A DNA stretch of 50,101 nt from Perkinsus olseni (Eukaryota > Perkinsozoa > Perkinsida > Perkinsidae), in the NCBI GenBank assembly GCA_013115135.1, contig JABANP010000405.1:1-50101 (forward strand). The letters run 5' to 3'. Numbering within the stretch: position 1 is the stretch's first letter; each line of letters starts with the position of its first letter. Under the pieces are notes generated by a model. The model did not search any database, was not told where the DNA came from, and saw only the letters and a program-made list of their open reading frames with translations. This document shows, piece by piece, positions 1 through 10,342 of this stretch. The position numbers were made by a program, and so were the translations under genes.

Positions 1-420
1 TCGTCCCGACGAAAATCACTGATGGCCTTAGTATGTGAAGGGCATGTAGGCGCAAGCCTTGATAGAGCGTCAATCTCGAGGGCGATTTACTTCATAGAAA
101 CATCGAGTTGACAAACAGAAGCACTAGAAACGAATGCCACTCGTGGCCATAGAACCACATAGTGTCCAATACAGGTATATCCCACATAGGGAACGTCTGT
201 AGAATCGGAGGGACATCCTACAGAACGCCTTAGACAAATCGCCCGTGACAATGAACCGGCGTGATTGTATACCCGATAGAGTGCCGACTAAGTGGTCCTG
301 GGAGCAGCCACCACGTGGAGAATACCGGTTTAGATCCCTGAAGTCGAACACAATCCTACGGGACGTCGTAGGATGTGTCGGCCTAAAGACTAGATGAGAG
401 GGAGTATAGTGCTCTGGCAA
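1..420 (-). pseudogene. Reverse transcriptase fragment of an LTR retroelement
   Basis: Reading leftwards, the frame carries RT-like blocks: a basic stretch followed by RIVFDFRDLN (compare the R-V-x-D-x-R-x-LN block of LTR-retroelement RTs) and then FIVTGDLSKAFCRM, which fits the first catalytic-Asp strand (D followed by a bulky residue). The domain runs off the left edge before the YxDD motif. It lies downstream, in minus orientation, of the zinc-knuckle and protease remnants at 427-1748, so it is probably the pol part of the same decayed element. The clade (Ty3 or BEL/Pao) is not decidable from this piece. Confidence 0.55.
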
Positions 421-426
421 TGGAGC

Positions 427-1173
427 TCAGGTTCCCTCGTAGACAGTGTCCTTGACCAAGGAAGACCAGGCCTTGCAGAACATAAAATGACTTGGCTTTT
501 TTGGACACCTTGATGTAGATCGCAGACAATAGCACAGAAGCCTTTGTCGAGAAGCCTCGCACATAGATCGTCGTTTTTCATCAAGTCGAGCAATGGAGGC
601 TAAGCCACGCCCGGTCGCATAATAGAAATTATAAAACGGGCGAGCGTCGCCGTTCCGAGGCACTTCAGGTTGAGCACGACCTAGAGAGGTGCTGGAGTCT
701 TCGACCCCCTTCCGGGAGGCAGTTTTCGATAGAGGAAGTTGATCGCGACTAGTAGAATCGGTATCTGTGCAGGTGAAGGTAGCATCAGCATTAGAGGCAG
801 TACCGTACTTGACCATATTCAGTGTCAGATAGACAGTAGACAGTGACATCATCATAGAGGTCCTCGTAGAGGCGGAGAAGGCCAGCCGTAGAGCCAGCAA
901 GAATGTAAGGGGAACGTAAGAGCATAAGTACCACGCGTGCTCGGGTAGTTTAAGGCCAATAAGAAGGTATCCTTGACGAACGTAACACACTTCGAGCCGA
1001 GGATAGCCGAGGATCCTCGACCTTACCGAGGATAGAGAGAGATGAGCCGTTGGCGACATTGATGTGATAAGAGAAACATCCGGTCGAGACACCCGGTGTC
1101 CGGTGCCATAGACACCGGTGTCATAGAAAACAGGTCTACTGACACCCAATATAGACAAGTCGCCAACCACCAT
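427..1173 (-). pseudogene. Retropepsin-like protease region of the leftmost LTR element
   Basis: The minus-strand frame contains PVFYDTGVYGTG, compatible with the D-T/S-G active site of retroviral-type aspartic proteases, about 20 residues into the frame. Further on is a hydrophobic LLIGLKLP block that could be the I-L-G strand. The upstream part of the same polyprotein (1023-1748) is in another frame, so a frameshift separates nucleocapsid from protease. The rest is Ser/Leu-rich and looks decayed. Position between nucleocapsid and RT supports the call more than the sequence does. Confidence 0.4.
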
Positions 1174-1748
1174 TGATACCCGAGGAGGTTAAACGGAAAG
1201 GCCAGAACTATCACTCCGCCTAGATGATGAGTGAAGAACTTGGGACTGAGGGAGTTGTAGACGGGTCCATTGGCGGGAGACACCCTTATATAGGAGTCGG
1301 GTCCCGTGTTAGACACCAGATGAGCCGTGGTCTTGTTGTTAGCCTTGGCGTTAGCAGGTGGCGTAGAAGATGCAGAAGGTGACGGAACTTTACCATTAGA
1401 CTTACGCTGCTGCTTAGTCGGCCGCGTAGGGTTCTTCTTAGAGGCCTTAGAGACAACATCCTGAACAAGCTGGGCGGCAGGACAGACATAGGGCAGGTGT
1501 TCTTTCTTTCTGCACTGTTGACAGTTCCCGGCTTCGTCGGGAACTTGGCAATTATCAGTGTCGTTGTTAGGGTTACCACACCTAGAGCACCTCGAGGTTA
1601 GCTTACTGATCTTGCCACGACAGCGTCGAGCTGGGTGGCTAAATCCTAGACTGCCTAAATCCTTAAAACTCTTAGACTTAGAGTCTTCGTCTGGAGTAGA
1701 GCCAGCTGCAGCTTTGGTCTCATCCTTACAGTTGCATCCTTACAGTCC
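1023..1748 (-). pseudogene. Gag nucleocapsid with two zinc knuckles
   Basis: One minus-strand frame stays open from about 1748 to 1023. It encodes a Lys/Ser-rich segment, then CSRCGNPNNDTDNC (1548-1589), then CQQCRKKEHLPYVC (1482-1523). The second is a canonical C-x2-C-x4-H-x4-C zinc knuckle. The first has the same spacing but Asn in place of the His, so it is either degenerate or a variant. A Pro/Ser/Ala linker follows and leads toward the protease. There is no Gag capsid part: directly upstream is a duplicated piece of the neighbouring element's integrase, separated by two stop codons. Confidence 0.6.
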
Positions 1749-3224
1749 TCATCCTTCCTTATTATCGACCCATCCCGCTAGGCTCGACGATGCCACTGGA
1801 AAGTACTTCAGACGGATTTGTCGCTTGGCCGCCAAGCTCCGAAACTTGTCGGCAGCTATAAAGTCGATAGTAAGATTATCAGGTGAGCATACAGGTAGAG
1901 TAGATAATTTCTCGATCAGATTCTCCGTACGAAGAGAACCTTTAGCGATCTCACTTCGATGCAATTCTCGAGTCACAGCAGTCGCAGGTAGATCCGGGAA
2001 ACTATCGTCCCGATCATAGGATTCTTTGCATTCAAGAAGAACATCTTTATTTGGAGGATCATTCTTAGCCAATACGATATTTCCGATATACTCATCCGAT
2101 ACTCTATGAGAAGAATCAACTACACGTATCACACTAACGCGAGCAGATACGACGATAGTGCATTCAGAGGCGAGCTGCTTAGGCCTCAAAATGCGAACAA
2201 AATCCCCTACGCGGATAACTTCCCTGGTCTTAGTCCTTCTGGTGAGACTGCTACGCGCCTTATCGCGCAGATCACGCCACAGAGCAATGTATTCTCTCAT
2301 GGTAACATCTCTGGTGATTCGACGTGAGTCATTCATCTGTTGAAGTAGTGCGGTCCAACTGGGAATACCTATCAGGTGATCTATACCTAACTGGGCCAAC
2401 TCCTCGTCGTCAGTGGTCAACTCAGCTCCGGGGGTGCGTGGTGGTACACCATAGACCATCATATATGGCGATAACACGCTGTTGCTGTTATAGCTGGCAG
2501 CGTTCCACGCATACACCGCTCGGGGGAGTCTCGTCATCCAGTTATTCTCTCCGACCAAAGACGGATCCTCCTTGTCGAGAAGCATGGGTCTGAGATGGTC
2601 TCGGAGGCCCTTATGAGGCCGTTCGACCCATCCTGCTAGGCTCGACGATGCCGCTCGAAAGTACTTTAAACGGATTTGTCGCTTGGCCGCCCAGCTCCGT
2701 AACGTGTCGGCAGCTATGAACTTGGATCCTTGATCCACTATCAACACCCGTGGGATCACGGTGTTATAGAATAAGGGATCAAGTGATTCCGCAGCTTGTT
2801 GCCCAGAGAATCCAGTGATAGGCACTGCTCTCAGCCATTCCGTGGAAATGCACGTAGCACTTATGATCCCGACGAAACGGCAGCCCTCCTCTTTAAGAGG
2901 TGGCAGATACATCACATCTATGCCAACCAATTCTCCTGGGTTGAGACTACTACGCCATCTCACTACTGATGCTGCCCTTCACCAGGTTCTACTGACTCTG
3001 GCTCTCTGGCAGCACTCGCACTCGGCGACAACCTTCGCGCAGACTTTCTGCATGCGTTTCCACCAATAGTTTCTCTTCACTACGTTAGTAGCGCGCACTC
3101 CGCCAGGATGGGCAGCTCCTCTGTGTGCCTCAGTGGCGAGTTGTGTGCGAGTTTGCAAGGTTGCAGCAGTGCAAGGAATAACCACTGGATGTGTTGCTGT
3201 TGCTTCATTTTCTTGGACGAACAC
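1749..3224 (-). pseudogene. Retroelement integrase (HHCC zinc domain and DDE core)
   Basis: The N-terminal part (3224-2979) has the integrase zinc-binding pattern: EAHRGAAHPGG supplies the histidines and CECCQR the cysteines. The core (2963-1749) has the three acidic positions of an rve domain: GIDVMYLPPL, then LIVDQGSKF, then GWVERPHKGLRDHL, followed by a typical NSVLSPYMMVYG block. An in-frame TGA at 2979-2981 separates the two halves and there is no frame change, so one substitution would rejoin them. The C-terminus is unusual, carrying a second copy of the D-to-E interval (1765-1862). The order Gag, protease, RT, integrase from right to left is that of Ty3- or BEL-type elements. Integrase inserts cDNA into host DNA; this copy is not expected to work. 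Confidence 0.8.
1765..1862 (-). repeat. Duplicated 98-bp piece of integrase core (copy of 2623-2720)
   Basis: Positions 1765-1862 repeat 2623-2720 with roughly ten differences by eye. The segment encodes the stretch between the second and third catalytic residues of the integrase (FIAAD...AKRQIRLKYF...SSSLAGWV). The extra copy lies in frame at the C-terminal end of the integrase frame, so the conceptual protein carries this block twice. Confidence 0.8.
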
Positions 3225-3350
3225 TGGGGACCTACGATGGATAAGATCGTTATCATCAATGAAGAAATCTCGACCCTATTTAGGGGCGTCGTTCCTGCCG
3301 ATCACTTCTCTGGTGTGCGAGCACCAGTTGTCATTCAGCTGCAACTGTAG

Positions 3351-4211
3351 TAAAGGGAGTTTCAAAACTTCGTGAACAACTTTGAACCTACGAAACTGAA
3401 ACTTTGTGAGCTTATTGTCAATATCGTGAGGAACGAACATGGCGAAAGTGGCATTTCCGTTCGTGCTCTCCAAGGCGTGACCGCCAGAAGAGCTCATCAC
3501 GTCAGAAGGGCCGTGGAACACTGAAATTTTTTCTCCTTCGATTTGATCATGTCTAGGGGTTTCCGAGTCCGCTGATTGACGTGAGATAAGCTTCCAGTCT
3601 CGTTTCTCACCCCAATGCCTCTCAATCAACTCAAGCCGAGCGCATCTCCACCAACGTGAGATGAAACCGACAGGACACGGCATGCTCATTGGTCCCAAAA
3701 GAGAGAGTCTTCACCGGATGATGACAATGATGATGATGCGATCGAAGAATCTTCGATCTTCGACGAAGATTCGCCCCAGGTCTTCGACTCGGTGACCAAT
3801 CTGTGCGGATTCTCCCGCCTTGCAGCCTGCCAGATGTGCACTTCAACGGACAGCGAAGAATCTTCCGAGGACGAATCTTCGATTGCATCATCATCATCAT
3901 CATTGTCATTATCCGATGAAGACTCTCTGAGAAACGAGACTGGAAGCTTATCTCACGTTAATCAGCGGACTCAGAAACCCCTAGACATGATCAATTCGAA
4001 GGAGAAAAAATTTCAGTGTTCCACGGCCCTTCTGACGTGATGAGCTCTTCTGGCGGTCACGCCTTGGAGAGCACGAACGGAAATGCCACTTTCGCCATGT
4101 TCGTTCCTCACGATATTGACAATAAGCTCACAAAGTTTCAGTTTCGTACGGTCGGTCGTTGAGAAATTTCAAAAGTTCAAAGTTGTTCACGAAGTTTTGA
4201 AACCCCCTTTA
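3351..4211. repeat. Large imperfect inverted duplication inside the minus-strand retroelement
   Basis: The sequence from 3351 rightwards reappears reverse-complemented up to 4211. Matching markers include TAAAGGG/CCCTTTA at the outer ends, AAGCTTCCAGTCTCGTTTCTC near 3588-3612 with its complement at 3931-3952, and AGAGAGTCTTCA (3702) with TGAAGACTCTCT (3917-3928). Each arm has private insertions: about 88 bp in the left arm (3613-3701) and about 26 bp in the right arm near 4150. The inner arms contain ATG/CAT runs and GAA/TTC-rich sequence. The unit lies between RT and integrase remnants, where RNase H would be expected, and no RNase H motif is seen. A minus-strand frame through the left arm (3698-3276) gives no recognised domain. 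Confidence 0.75.
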
Positions 4212-4482
4212 GATCAGCAGTAGTGATGGGGCAGCAAGCGGCTCTGCCGGCTTGCTCACAAGTAGGCTGCTCCAATGGAACCAACGGGAAGTCATTTGAA
4301 TCGAACAAGTCTGAGTCATCACAATCCCTGGACTTCTTTTCTTTGGGATCGAAGGTAAGACTGCTTGGCTTACAGGGATCCACTGCTTCGGCTTCTAGCC
4401 AATGTCGAAGCCCATCCAGCTCTGGTGGTTGAAGATATTGTTTGTAGTTCTCTGGTCTGGATCCTCGATCTGAGGGATTCAC
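4177..4482 (-). pseudogene. Unrecognised retroelement coding remnant between RT and integrase
   Basis: A 101-residue minus-strand frame follows the RT remnant. It is rich in Pro, Asp, Glu and Cys and carries no motif I recognise. Its end overlaps the right arm of the inverted duplication. By position it would be the RT connection or RNase H part of the polyprotein, but the sequence does not show this. Confidence 0.3.
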
Positions 4483-4503
4483 GGTTCCTGGGATATGCTG
4501 TAT

Positions 4504-5418
4504 CTAAGTTTCATTTTTCGTCAGACTTTGTTCAATGACTTTCATACGACGACGTTCTGCCGCCGATAGTCCCTTGTAAATCCTATCACCACCTCGGAGG
4601 CGATGTATCAGGATCTCTGAGTCGGTGTAGAATCCTGCTACAATCGTTGCGTCTCTGCTGACTTCCGGATCATCTTTCGGAGAAGCAGAGAGCAACCTTT
4701 CTAGTGTGATCGTTGCCTGGTATGCTGCCTCTGTTCCTTTTCGTGGGATGGTCTGATCTGAACCCGCTTTAAACAGACCACTCCTGCCGTAGGCAAGGTG
4801 GAGATTGATGTCTCGGATCTCTGCGGACCAACAAGTTGTGCTCACGACGAATGCTTGCAGCAGAGCTTGAGGGTTGTGCCAGCCTGGCCTGGTGTACGTA
4901 TTGCACGTACGTGCGTCTAGGCAGAGACGGCATTTTGTATGCCGTGTGGCAGAGTACACTGGGACTAAAGAAATGTAGTGACGCTCCTGTAGTAGAGGAT
5001 CAGATTCATCTGGTGGGTATCTTGGCAATTCTTTCGGGAGTTCTTCAGCGAATCCTTGCTGAACAAGCTGATCAACCGTGAGCGAAACATCTGCGAGTTC
5101 TCGGGTGAAGCTTTCACCCTTTGTCTCAGAGCTCGGTCTCTGTGCCAAGCCTGTGCAAACGACCTTGGTGGTCGTGTGCTGTCTTTCCAAGGTATCTGCA
5201 CTTGGACTCTCTCTCTGGGCGCGCTGTTGTCTGGCGGCCCCATGGATACGGCTAGTGGTGCAACTGATGCTACTCCTTGTGTTCTCAGAACACTGTTCTG
5301 CACGATCTTGCTGTGTGTTTGTGATCGATTTGGAGAGAATGTGTGCCTTCTTTGTCTTTGTCATAGAGATCATCATATGGTGAGGTCTCATCAAAATTCC
5401 GCACGCCAGATAGTTCAT
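4504..5418 (-). pseudogene. Decayed reverse transcriptase (BEL/Pao-like)
   Basis: The 304-residue frame contains HYISLVPVYS followed by CRLCLDARTCNTYTRPG, resembling the block in which BEL/Pao RTs have H-x-V and R-V-V-F-D-A-S. It continues with EIRDINLHLAYGR, comparable to the first catalytic-Asp strand (D-I-x-x-x-F). Later, VAGFYTDSEIL occupies the place of the YVDD strand but reads YTDS, so the second Asp is lost. The following residues resemble the segment after YVDD in the same family. Frame changes with a second reading (5303-4965) also indicate decay. The enzyme would have copied element RNA to DNA; this copy should be inactive. Confidence 0.55.
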
Positions 5419-6184
5419 CTACCAAGGTTTGTGGAGGGGCCGTTGTGATGACATTCATGATCGCACGACTCGTGTGCATGCCCGGAGCATGATGATGAAC
5501 GAGCACGGCTGATGATGAAGGAAGGAGACTTTTATCTTGGCCAACGTAAAGTCTATCCCCACTCTGAGATATGATCCACACCGCGCCTCGTTCGCGCAGT
5601 GCCTTCATGCTCAAGACAGCAGAGCATGGACTGAGAGTTTCGAGCATCCCCCATTCAACGGGAAGATAAAAGCCATCTTCAAGATAACAATTCTTCGATC
5701 TGGCTCGACCTATAAGTGTGCTAACGCCTCCGTTACCGAATTCGACAGGCATCCCTTTGCCCTGAGGCGAAACCTGATCAATGATGCCTGCTTCCCTCAG
5801 CTCGTCATACTTTTGGCGAGAGAGGAATGATTCGCTGCTCCCTGAGTCCATCATGGCCCGAAGCCTGATTTCCCCGGAGCCGGGACTCCGGAATATTAGG
5901 GTAACGTAGCGAATGCCAGCTGTCTGATCATTCGGTAACGAGACTGCCAGAGATTGTCCGGCGTCCTTGTCCGTTGCTTGTGCTTTGGTGTCTTGTGCTT
6001 TACCATCAGGTGTTGTCTTATCATTTGATGTGCTATCTGAGCGCCCCTTCATACAAATTCTGGCAAAGTGCCCTGCTCTCGAACACAACCGACACGTCGA
6101 TGTGGCGACGAAACGATTGCTACATCTGGATTTTCTCGGGTCCCAACCAGGGATATACTCATGTATAATCAACAGTTTCGACAC
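5285..6184 (-). pseudogene. Zinc knuckle plus retropepsin of the second LTR element
   Basis: The 299-residue frame begins near the end of Gag and shows CRLCSRAGHFARIC, a canonical C-x2-C-x4-H-x4-C knuckle, at about residues 31-44. After a Lys/Asp/Thr-rich linker comes MMDSGSSESFLSRQKYDEL, a clear retropepsin active site of D-S-G type. The frame overlaps the preceding Gag frame by 26 bp and lies in the +1 phase relative to it. That could be programmed frameshifting or a later indel. It overlaps the RT frame (5418 onward) at its far end. The protease normally matures Gag-Pol. Confidence 0.65.
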
Positions 6185-7684
6185 CTGCTCTCACATTTGG
6201 CTGGTTGGCCACTGTATGGTCTTCAGCATAACATCTTTGGCACCTGTGAGAGAGGCATTCGTGTCGGTTCTGAGGATTACTACGACCTGATCCTATGGGT
6301 CTGCTGATGGGTTGATCCTGACGAAGTTGACTCCGCCGCTGAGTGGCTGTGTATAGGCCTCCTTGTTCGGACGACCCTGGTGGATCTGAAGAATGTGACG
6401 TGGCGGTCGATGGCACTGCCGCCACCCCGTGTCGATCCTCAAACTCATCGCCTCGGATCTGAATCTCAGCTCTCAACTGCTGAATAGATCGAGGGCCGTA
6501 CGGGTGTCCTTCAACAGCTGCGACTGCGAGATACTGGCCTACCCAGTCGCTGTAGGGTTCGAAGAGACCATTACGCCAGACACTGATTTCGTCAGAGTCT
6601 TCAACCAACGCTCCTGAGTGTTGCAGCTCCTTTCGGGCATTCTGAACACGGCTGATGAAATCTCGGCACGACTCGGCCGGATTACGTCTCAGCTGTTTCC
6701 ATTGAGTCTTAAGCTTGTCTCTCACAACGGCATTGGAGTACGTACGCTCCAGAACCCTCCGTATTGCTTCTACCCTGGCTTTGAAGCCAGCAGCGCATGA
6801 TCTATCAAAGGATCTCCCTATGGAGTCGATTACATTATCCCAAACTGACCTGCTCAGTGGATACCTCAAGAGGTAATAAGATCCGACTGAGAGTTCGTCC
6901 CAGCCGTGGTCCTCGGCTGTCTCCTCTATATCTCTATGCAAGCTGGCGATGGTGATCTCCTGGGAAGACTTCCCAGTGAAGATCTCGGACTTCGTCGCGA
7001 GCTTGTGACACTCGCGTCGAACTCGCTCCTTATAATCCTGATTAAGTGGCCAAAGGTCCGAGTCGGGGTGATGTTGAGACACAGGATCGTCAAACTCAGT
7101 ACCCGGCTGGTTTCCTCTATGAGGGGGTTCGGCCGATCCGTGTGCCATCCCATCACTAAATTGTACCCTCACGCGTGCCGGAGCATCCGCACTAGGGTTG
7201 AGGAGGTCCACTCCGACGCGTTCCCCTGTCGGGCGTACATTCTCCTCGAATGGTAATTCACCCGACTGGACACTATCAAAATCGCTGGACGCATAGCCCT
7301 CAGATATAACGCGATGAGCCTCCCTCCGCTCTCCTGGATTCCTACTTGTGTTCCGTTCCTGAACGATGGCTTGCATCATCTCCCTCATCTCCCTCATAGC
7401 GGCCCTGAGCTGCAGGACTTCTTTTCCCACATTTCCAGAAGTCGGAGTAGTCCGGAGAGGGGAAGGTTGCAGAGCGGGATCAGGAGGTCGCCAATTTCTT
7501 CTTCTTCGAATGCCAAGGGGGTAGTCTGCACTTCCGCAGTGCGAGTTGTAGCCTCCTCTACGGGAGTAATCACTGCAGCCGGCGGAGGAGGGGTTCCTCC
7601 CGGAGCAGGTCTTCGACGAGGGGTTCTTCGGGGGGTTCTTGTGTTAGCACTGGAGGCGGTAGATCTTCGGCGTCTTGGTGGCAT
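6159..7684 (-). pseudogene. Gag polyprotein of the second LTR element, in two frames
   Basis: An N-terminal basic, Pro-rich segment (7684-7394, beginning MPPRRRRSTASS) is followed in another phase by a 423-residue frame (7430-6159). The latter has a predicted coiled-coil start (LRAAMREMREMMQAIVQE), an acidic linker, and a Gag-like helical region with FISRVQNARKEL and a nearby tryptophan. The C-terminal end has CQRCYAEDH, the first half of a zinc knuckle. The final Cys is missing because the frame is off, and a complete knuckle follows in the next frame (6184-5285). Gag builds the virus-like particle. The phase changes make this copy defective or heavily recoded. Confidence 0.6.
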
Positions 7685-8393
7685 CCCGGTAGAATGTTCT
7701 TGTTCTCTGCTAACAACTCAAGTCTTCGTAAGGTGGTGTAAGGTAAGCTAGGCTGGTGATATCGGTGACAACTGATGACGGGTTCACAGCAGAGTGAACA
7801 AGAAAGGGATCAACGAAGCATGATGAGAGCTCGGCGTGGCCTCGCTCGTTAGCTATGACTCGACGGAGCGAAGTAAAGCACGTTTCACAACTTTCCCACT
7901 TCCATCTCGGAGATGGAACACCTCATCAAGCTTGAAAACGGCTACTCATAAACCGCCTGACGAGCTTCAACCCCTAACCCTTAACCTTCAACCTTCAACC
8001 CTCACTAACAGTCTACCCAACTACAACTCTACCTCTACTACTGCCTACTTCAACTCAAACGTCGCATATGTGATATATACTGTCTGGACAAACTGTCTAT
8101 ACGTATGTCTCAAGCTGTCTCGATCGATCCGGAACAACGCCTTACTACGGAGGGGGGAATCTCTCATCACTCTTTACTTCTCTCATTTTTCATTTTAACA
8201 TCTCATACTCCTGTAGGCGAAAGTGTTACTCATTGCGCCGATCGTCTTGTCCATGCGTGCATAGCTCATTCCCCTCGAGAGACTAAGCTTAGAAGTAGCA
8301 AGTAGAAGACTCCTACCATCCTTCTCGCCTTGCGTCGACTATGAGCAACAACGGAGAAGCAACAGTTGTATAACGGAAGCGTTTTGATATAAT
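7685..8393. other. Non-coding segment, possible 5' LTR/leader of the minus-strand element
   Basis: There is no supported gene. The stretch lies immediately upstream, in minus orientation, of Gag and could be its leader or 5' LTR, but no matching copy is found downstream of integrase. It contains short direct repeats such as AACCTTCAACCTTCAACC near 7983-7999. Confidence 0.35.
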
Positions 8394-8815
8394 ATGCGCT
8401 TAGCCTTTCTTCAGTTGAATTGTCGAAATTCAGAGTCAATTTTTGTTAGTCTGCTGGGAATGGTAAAATTTAAGCCAGATTTCAATCTAGTCTCCGAACC
8501 ACCTCGACAAATAGAATTAGAATACTATCACGTAGTGGGAGAATCAATTAGTTCAAACGCATGTATTCTTGTCAGAGATGAGCACTTCAGGGATTTTTCA
8601 GCTCGGACTACTGAGAACAACCTAAGTGTAGTACAGTACAGGCTATAGTTATAGCCGCTTTCAACGTCAACCAAGAGTGCAACTCTGATAATATTTTGCA
8701 ACCAGCTGGCAGTCGATAGAATGTATCTGTTGTAGTAGGTGACAGCAACGGTTCTAGTTTTTCTTATGGAGCCCACTACATAGCTCTTGCAGAAATTCAG
8801 TGGCAAGACGGAATG
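8394..8815 (+). pseudogene. Non-LTR retrotransposon (LINE) endonuclease fragment
   Basis: The frame from 8394 begins MRLAFLQLNCRNSES and continues to LVSEPPRQ, matching the N-terminal strand of APE-type endonucleases of LINEs (L-Q-x-N-x-N/C-R then I/V-x-E-P-P). After a stop, other phases encode IAAFNVNQ and VVVGDSNGSSFSYG (near 8735-8775), comparable to the G-D-x-N motif of the same fold. The fragment therefore spans most of the endonuclease but is broken by frame changes, and no LINE RT follows. It is a dead insertion. Confidence 0.55.
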
Positions 8816-9077
8816 ATAGGTCGATAGCCAATTTTCTGCTCTCAGAAGGGTTTATATGCGCGAGTCGTAGGAGTAAGCCCACCTTCCGTGCGTTGAACAG
8901 CAGTCTGAGTCCGGGTAGTAGGTTTAAAACTTCTCTCGTGGATTTTACTTTCAGAAGGGCCTGGTGTGGTCTGTTTCCAATGACTTTGGCCTACGAGGTC
9001 ATGCGCCGATATGCTTTGAGCTCCTCGAGCCCTTGGCTCGCGGCTTTCCTCGGAGTCCATGATGCCTCTCCGAAGTG

Positions 9078-10068
9078 AATCTGGGAGAATTTAACTACTA
9101 CAAATGCAACTGGGGCGTTTACAAGGATCATCTTGAGACTATGAAGCTTCACTGCCTCCGTGGGGATGCCTTGGTTGAGCTCATACAGTCTGCTGCTACG
9201 TTAGCCAGTCCGATGTCTTCGGACTGGCTAACGTAGCAGCACCGAAGAGAAGAGAAGGTCCAAGTCCAATGAAGCGGATGCGCATGCGCGGCCAAAGTTT
9301 TTCGATCAAGAACTACGAAGTAGCTGTACACACATCTTATCCTATGTGGAGACTGCTGCCGAAAGGACCAAGCGAGAGATACAAGTGGCCAAGCTCCCCG
9401 AGGTTGACGTGACGGCCTTGGTGTCTAAACTCTCGTCTGAGAAGCAGATGAAGTTCACCCCCAATCTAATTCCGCTAGTGGCCGTGATAGCAAAGTGTCG
9501 CGCCAACAAGTTCGTGGAGTTGGCTGAGTGTCGCTTCACCGGGGCGGAGTACAGCTGCACTCAGAGTGAGATGGTCACTTCGGTCGCTGGTGCTCCGGTT
9601 GAGGTGCTGAAGCGTACGGCAACTTCCAAAGCCTTTCTTCAGGCTGGTGAGATTACGGCGTGCTTGATTCGATTGATGATGGCGTACTGGCTAGCAGCCC
9701 CTGTCAGCGGTAACTTCTTGGTGCTGTTTAACAATGTGTTAAGGGTCACCGAGATGGGCAACCACAGCTGGGGCAAGGCGTTGCGGCTGGACCATCGCCA
9801 CAGAGAGAACATCATCACGAAGATGGCCGCCGATGGTACGCTTACCATCTACGATATGTTCGAGGACGACATGGTAACTGCGAGCTTCTCCAAGGCCATC
9901 CTGGAGCGGGATGCAGGTGATGGGAAGGACCGACGTAGAGACAACCCTGGTAAAGGCTCTCGTTCCCGCAAGAGGAACAAATCAGACTGGTCGGCCGACA
10001 AACCCCACTCTCAGGGCAGAAAGGATGAGAAGTCCCGCAAGTTCGATTCCGGTGAGAAGAAGAACTAG
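9078..10068 (+). pseudogene. Gag-like first protein of the DIRS/Ngaro-like element
   Basis: Two consecutive frames read as one protein. The first (about 9078-9231) contains NWGVYKDHLETMKLHCLRGD and stops inside the hairpin at 9192-9240. The second, open from 9232 to 10068, contains an Arg/Lys/Ser-rich start and then AERTKREIQVAKLPEVDVTA, a helical central domain and a charged tail with KDRRRDNPGKGSRSRKRNKS. No ATG opens the second frame at a sensible place, which suggests the hairpin broke the original reading frame. There is no zinc knuckle. The basic tail could bind RNA. Its position just 5' of the RT/RNase H/recombinase frames is that of the Gag-like ORF of tyrosine-recombinase retroelements. 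Confidence 0.5.
9192..9240. repeat. Perfect 22-bp inverted repeat with 5-nt loop
   Basis: Two 22-nt arms (9192-9213 and 9219-9240) are exact reverse complements with the loop TGTCT. The left arm lies in coding sequence (frame reading LIQSAATLAS), and the right arm is followed by a different open phase. The structure therefore looks like a templated inverted copy of coding sequence and not a conserved terminator. Confidence 0.9.
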
Positions 10069-10342
10069 CCCGGCGCGTGCGGCGAGTTCAGGCCCGCTTG
10101 GGCATTACAGTTTCTTCGTTCTGAGAGTATCAGCTACGATTTATTACGGTAGCGCCGTATGGTTTTTTAGTTCTGTGAGACCTCCATCTCGGTGGAGTGT
10201 CGTTTCAGCGTCGAGGTTGCGGAATCCTCGGTAAGGTGTGAAAGTTTCAGTTTCTTATCACAAATCAGAAGCGGCTTGTGTTAAGTAGCTGGAAATGTGA
10301 GTAGGCAGGGTTTTACTCCTCAGACGGTTTGCCTCCCTCTTT

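Larger units (their letters stand above)
1749..7684 (-). mobile_element. LTR retrotransposon body, Gag-PR-RT-IN order, defective
   Basis: Gag, knuckle/protease, RT and integrase remnants occur right to left in the canonical order of Ty3- or BEL/Pao-type elements. Internal stops, frame changes, the lost RT Asp and the 861-bp inverted duplication show it is dead or only partly assembled from copies. I could not find paired LTRs: its left side runs into another element's nucleocapsid, and the right side (7685-8390) is non-coding without an identified partner repeat. Confidence 0.6.

Noticed and set aside
1558..2343. Plus-strand open frames over the integrase and nucleocapsid region
   Set aside because: They mirror the minus-strand integrase and zinc-knuckle frames and show no domain of their own.
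7983..8000. Interstitial telomere-like repeat (CCCTAACCCTTAACC)
   Set aside because: Barely two units of a telomere-like motif, embedded in AACCTTCAACC repeats; too short to claim a telomere relic.
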